14,879 nt of DNA from Thermoplasmatota archaeon (GTDB lineage: Archaea > Thermoplasmatota > Thermoplasmata > Thermoplasmatales > Thermoplasmataceae): positions 1-14,879 of the forward strand of contig JAMCUD010000075.1 of assembly GCA_023379355.1 (NCBI GenBank), read 5' to 3'. How positions within the stretch are numbered: the stretch's first letter is position 1; each line of letters opens with the position of its first letter. The position numbers and the translations under genes were made by a program. The notes beneath the pieces are model-generated. The model was not told the DNA's origin. It searched no databases and saw only the letters and a program-made list of their open reading frames with translations. This document shows positions 13,115-14,879 of the stretch, piece after piece.

Positions 13115-14290
13115 TTAGTTAGATTTTTCTTTTAACAAATTAATCTGGGAACCCACTGACCATGCCTGGGGAAAGCAGGCTTTTATGCGCATTTTGTCCT
13201 GTTCAATCAATCTTCCGTCCCTGGAGACACCAAAATATTCCGGCAATCCATGGAATTCCTCAGAAGCTGAAAGCAGCCTCCGCCTGAGATCGCTATATTG
13301 CTTTTCGAAACCATTGTCCCGCAGTCCCCGTGCTATGATCCAGTTATCATGTGGCCATATGGAACCCCTCTGATAGGCTTTTGAATCAAAATTTGCATCA
13401 TTCAGGGAAAGGCATCTTATTCCATAATCAGTCATTAAATCAGGTTCACATAACCTTTCCACGATATCAGTCTGCTGTTTTCTGTTCAAGACTCCGGATA
13501 ACAGGAGATGCCCGGGATCACTTGTAACAGTCCTGTTTAAAACACCATCACCATCTATTGCCAGTCCCAGAAAGGAATTATCATCAGTAAGAAAATTATC
13601 ATAAAGGTTATTCCTGATGAAATTCATGGGTTCATCAATCTCTTCTAAAACCTCCCGGTGATCGCTTCCAAAATTTTTCAGTACCCCTTTCGCCAGATTC
13701 AGCGCAAGATACGCATAACCCTGAACACCAATAACACTCACAGGAGACTTCATCTGTTCCAGAATGGATCCTATTCCATCTCTCCAGCTCTGGGACTGCA
13801 AACCGGAATCTGGTGGAGGTTTTCTATAAGAAAGGAACGATCCATTCATTCCATGTGATATTATCCATCTCACTGCTTTTGACATTGCAGCAATCATTTC
13901 ACTCTTCACCATATTCCTGTTCTTTTTCCACAATTCTGAAACAAGGATAACAAACAAGGGAGTGCTGTCCACTGAAAAATAATTCTTTCCCAGTGAAAGC
14001 CATGGGACAATTCTCGATCTCCTCTCAATCAGTTCTTTATCTGTCTGGTATTCGTGAATAATCTTGCCAGGTTCTTCCATGTTCGTGCTGTTAAAATCTT
14101 TTCCCTGAAGTTTTATCAGCGCCCCAATGGTCGAAACGGCTATGGATGGATCAAAGTCAAGGAGTTCCAGGGAAGAAATTATGGAATCTCTACCAAAGAG
14201 GGCCTTGAATTTTGGCAAACCTGCATAAAGCCAGCCATCAGGGCTCTTAAGAGATTCGAGCTGCCGAAGTGTCTCTTCAGGTACTTTCAT
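13115..14290 (-). CDS. Debranching-enzyme-like (alpha/alpha)6 glycosidase, compact form
   Basis: This 391-residue cytoplasmic protein resembles the catalytic domain of amylo-alpha-1,6-glucosidases and related GH63/MGH1-like enzymes. Markers from the chosen start are GLPKFKALFGRDSI (24-37), EPGKIIHE (73-80), YFSVDSTPLF (104-113), SWRDG (168-172; Asp171 is a candidate acid), YQRGSIWPHDNWI (306-318), GLPEYF (348-353) and FPQAWSVGS (373-381). Full-length debranching enzymes carry an extra N-terminal domain that is absent here. ATG at 14290 makes an ATGA overlap with the upstream ATPase stop and is preferred; ATG at 14305 would add five residues. Coupling to a sugar-importer ATPase suggests it trims the imported branched or substituted oligosaccharide, though the exact linkage is not predictable. 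Confidence 0.87.
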   Translation of the reverse strand: MKVPEETLRQLESLKSPDGWLYAGLPKFKALFGRDSIISSLELLDFDPSIAVSTIGALIKLQGKDFNSTNMEEPGKIIHEYQTDKELIERRSRIVPWLSLGKNYFSVDSTPLFVILVSELWKKNRNMVKSEMIAAMSKAVRWIISHGMNGSFLSYRKPPPDSGLQSQSWRDGIGSILEQMKSPVSVIGVQGYAYLALNLAKGVLKNFGSDHREVLEEIDEPMNFIRNNLYDNFLTDDNSFLGLAIDGDGVLNRTVTSDPGHLLLSGVLNRKQQTDIVERLCEPDLMTDYGIRCLSLNDANFDSKAYQRGSIWPHDNWIIARGLRDNGFEKQYSDLRRRLLSASEEFHGLPEYFGVSRDGRLIEQDKMRIKACFPQAWSVGSQINLLKEKSN

Positions 14291-14879
14291 GCCGGATTCA
14301 CACATTTGACAAGGTTGCCCTTTTCATCATAAATATTGTACCTGTTAAGTCCGAATCTAAGATGTTCTCCTATATTGTATTTCTTGCTGGACCTCAAACT
14401 CAAGGTGTTCCCAACAAAACCGTCCCTTGACACTAAGGTACTCCGTATTTCCTCTGAGGTTTCGACGGCATCTGTTCCTTTAACGCTGTCCAGCAAACAT
14501 TGGATGTGGTAGCTTTCCTCGCCGAGCACACACAGTTCAACAGTTCCACTTAGATTCCCAGCTCCTTCGGAAACCCATGAATCCCTGAAACCAATGGTAT
14601 GCCCATTTAATCCCAGCCTCTTTCCTGACATAAAATTCATTGGGTGATCCCCAATAAAATCTCCAACCCATGTGCTGTGTGATTGGTTGAGCAGCTCTTC
14701 ATATGAACCTATCTGTTCTATTCGCCCGGATCTCAGTATGGCCACCCTGTCAGCCATGCTTCCAGCTTCAGACTGATCATGGGTAACGTAGACAAAAGTG
14801 TGTCCAAGTTCCTTCTGTATCTTTTTCAGCTCACCTCTTGCCACGACCCTGACCCTCGCATCAAGGTTGCTCAGTGGTT
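14287..14879 (-). CDS. MalK/UgpC-type sugar ABC-transporter ATPase, C-terminal part (5' end outside window)
   Basis: The frame is open to the window edge, and the GTG at 14844 is internal, so only the last 196 residues are visible. They begin at PLSNLDARVR, the D-loop after Walker B, and continue with the H-loop VYVTHDQSEAGSMADRVAILRSGRIEQIG. An OB/TOBE-like regulatory domain of about 130 residues follows and ends in DEKGNLVKCVNPA. The Walker A, signature and Walker B motifs lie beyond the window. This layout is typical of ATPases driving uptake of maltodextrin, trehalose or similar sugars at the inner face of the membrane. It overlaps the debranching-type enzyme by 4 bp. The permease genes are expected further right, which cannot be checked here. 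Confidence 0.93.
   Translation of the reverse strand, partial: PLSNLDARVRVVARGELKKIQKELGHTFVYVTHDQSEAGSMADRVAILRSGRIEQIGSYEELLNQSHSTWVGDFIGDHPMNFMSGKRLGLNGHTIGFRDSWVSEGAGNLSGTVELCVLGEESYHIQCLLDSVKGTDAVETSEEIRSTLVSRDGFVGNTLSLRSSKKYNIGEHLRFGLNRYNIYDEKGNLVKCVNPA

Noticed and set aside
14842..14844. GTG as start of the transport ATPase
   Set aside because: Upstream residues PLSNLDARVR are the conserved D-loop region, so the gene continues beyond the window.
1..14879. CRISPR array, tRNA, rRNA or insertion sequence
   Set aside because: No regularly spaced repeats, no tRNA-like cloverleaf or rRNA sequence recognised, and no transposase or terminal repeats found while reading through.

Overview
The window looks like chromosomal DNA from an acidophilic archaeon of the Thermoplasmatales type. 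This is inferred from sequence features, not from a search. Most genes begin within a few bases of where an archaeal TATA box (about 25 bp upstream) would place the transcript start, so mRNAs look leaderless. Shine-Dalgarno sites appear mainly before genes inside operons. Arginine is mostly AGG/AGA, and a GH15 trehalase/glucoamylase, an anchored sugar-binding protein and a large sequon-rich surface acylase sit together. No rRNA, tRNA, CRISPR array, transposase or integrase was seen. Nothing clearly marks the region as a mobile island.

Layout. 1-626 is the 3' end of a hydantoinase B/oxoprolinase-type gene. 753-1007 is a small zinc-ribbon protein and 1106-1447 a DsrE-like protein. 1547-2473 is a hormone-sensitive-lipase-family esterase and 2532-3407 a fumarylacetoacetate-hydrolase-fold enzyme, probably a small catabolic pair. 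3473-4150 (minus) is a PH-like/SHOCT protein that diverges from a haem catalase (4414-5892); the shared intergenic region carries a 22-bp near-perfect palindrome just upstream of the catalase TATA box. 5971-8547 is a membrane-anchored penicillin-acylase-family Ntn hydrolase that overlaps by 4 bp a small membrane protein (8544-8906). 8978-9334 is a DUF488 protein.

From 9448 to the end the theme is carbohydrate use: a GH15 glucoamylase/trehalase (9448-11295), a membrane-anchored sugar-binding protein of an ABC importer (11625-13058), and, convergent to it, the 3' end of a MalK-type transport ATPase (14287-14879) overlapping by 4 bp a compact debranching-enzyme-like (alpha/alpha)6 glycosidase (13115-14290). 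Together these suggest import of an oligosaccharide such as maltodextrin or trehalose, followed by intracellular hydrolysis.

The most unusual item is the sugar-binding protein. A segment that in ordinary family-1 solute-binding proteins lies in the C-terminal half (Gly-Gly start, 'tGfiPv' end) is placed right after the N-terminal membrane anchor, ahead of the normal N-lobe start. This looks like an internal permutation. The palindrome upstream of catalase and the acylase/membrane-protein pair are the next most interesting.
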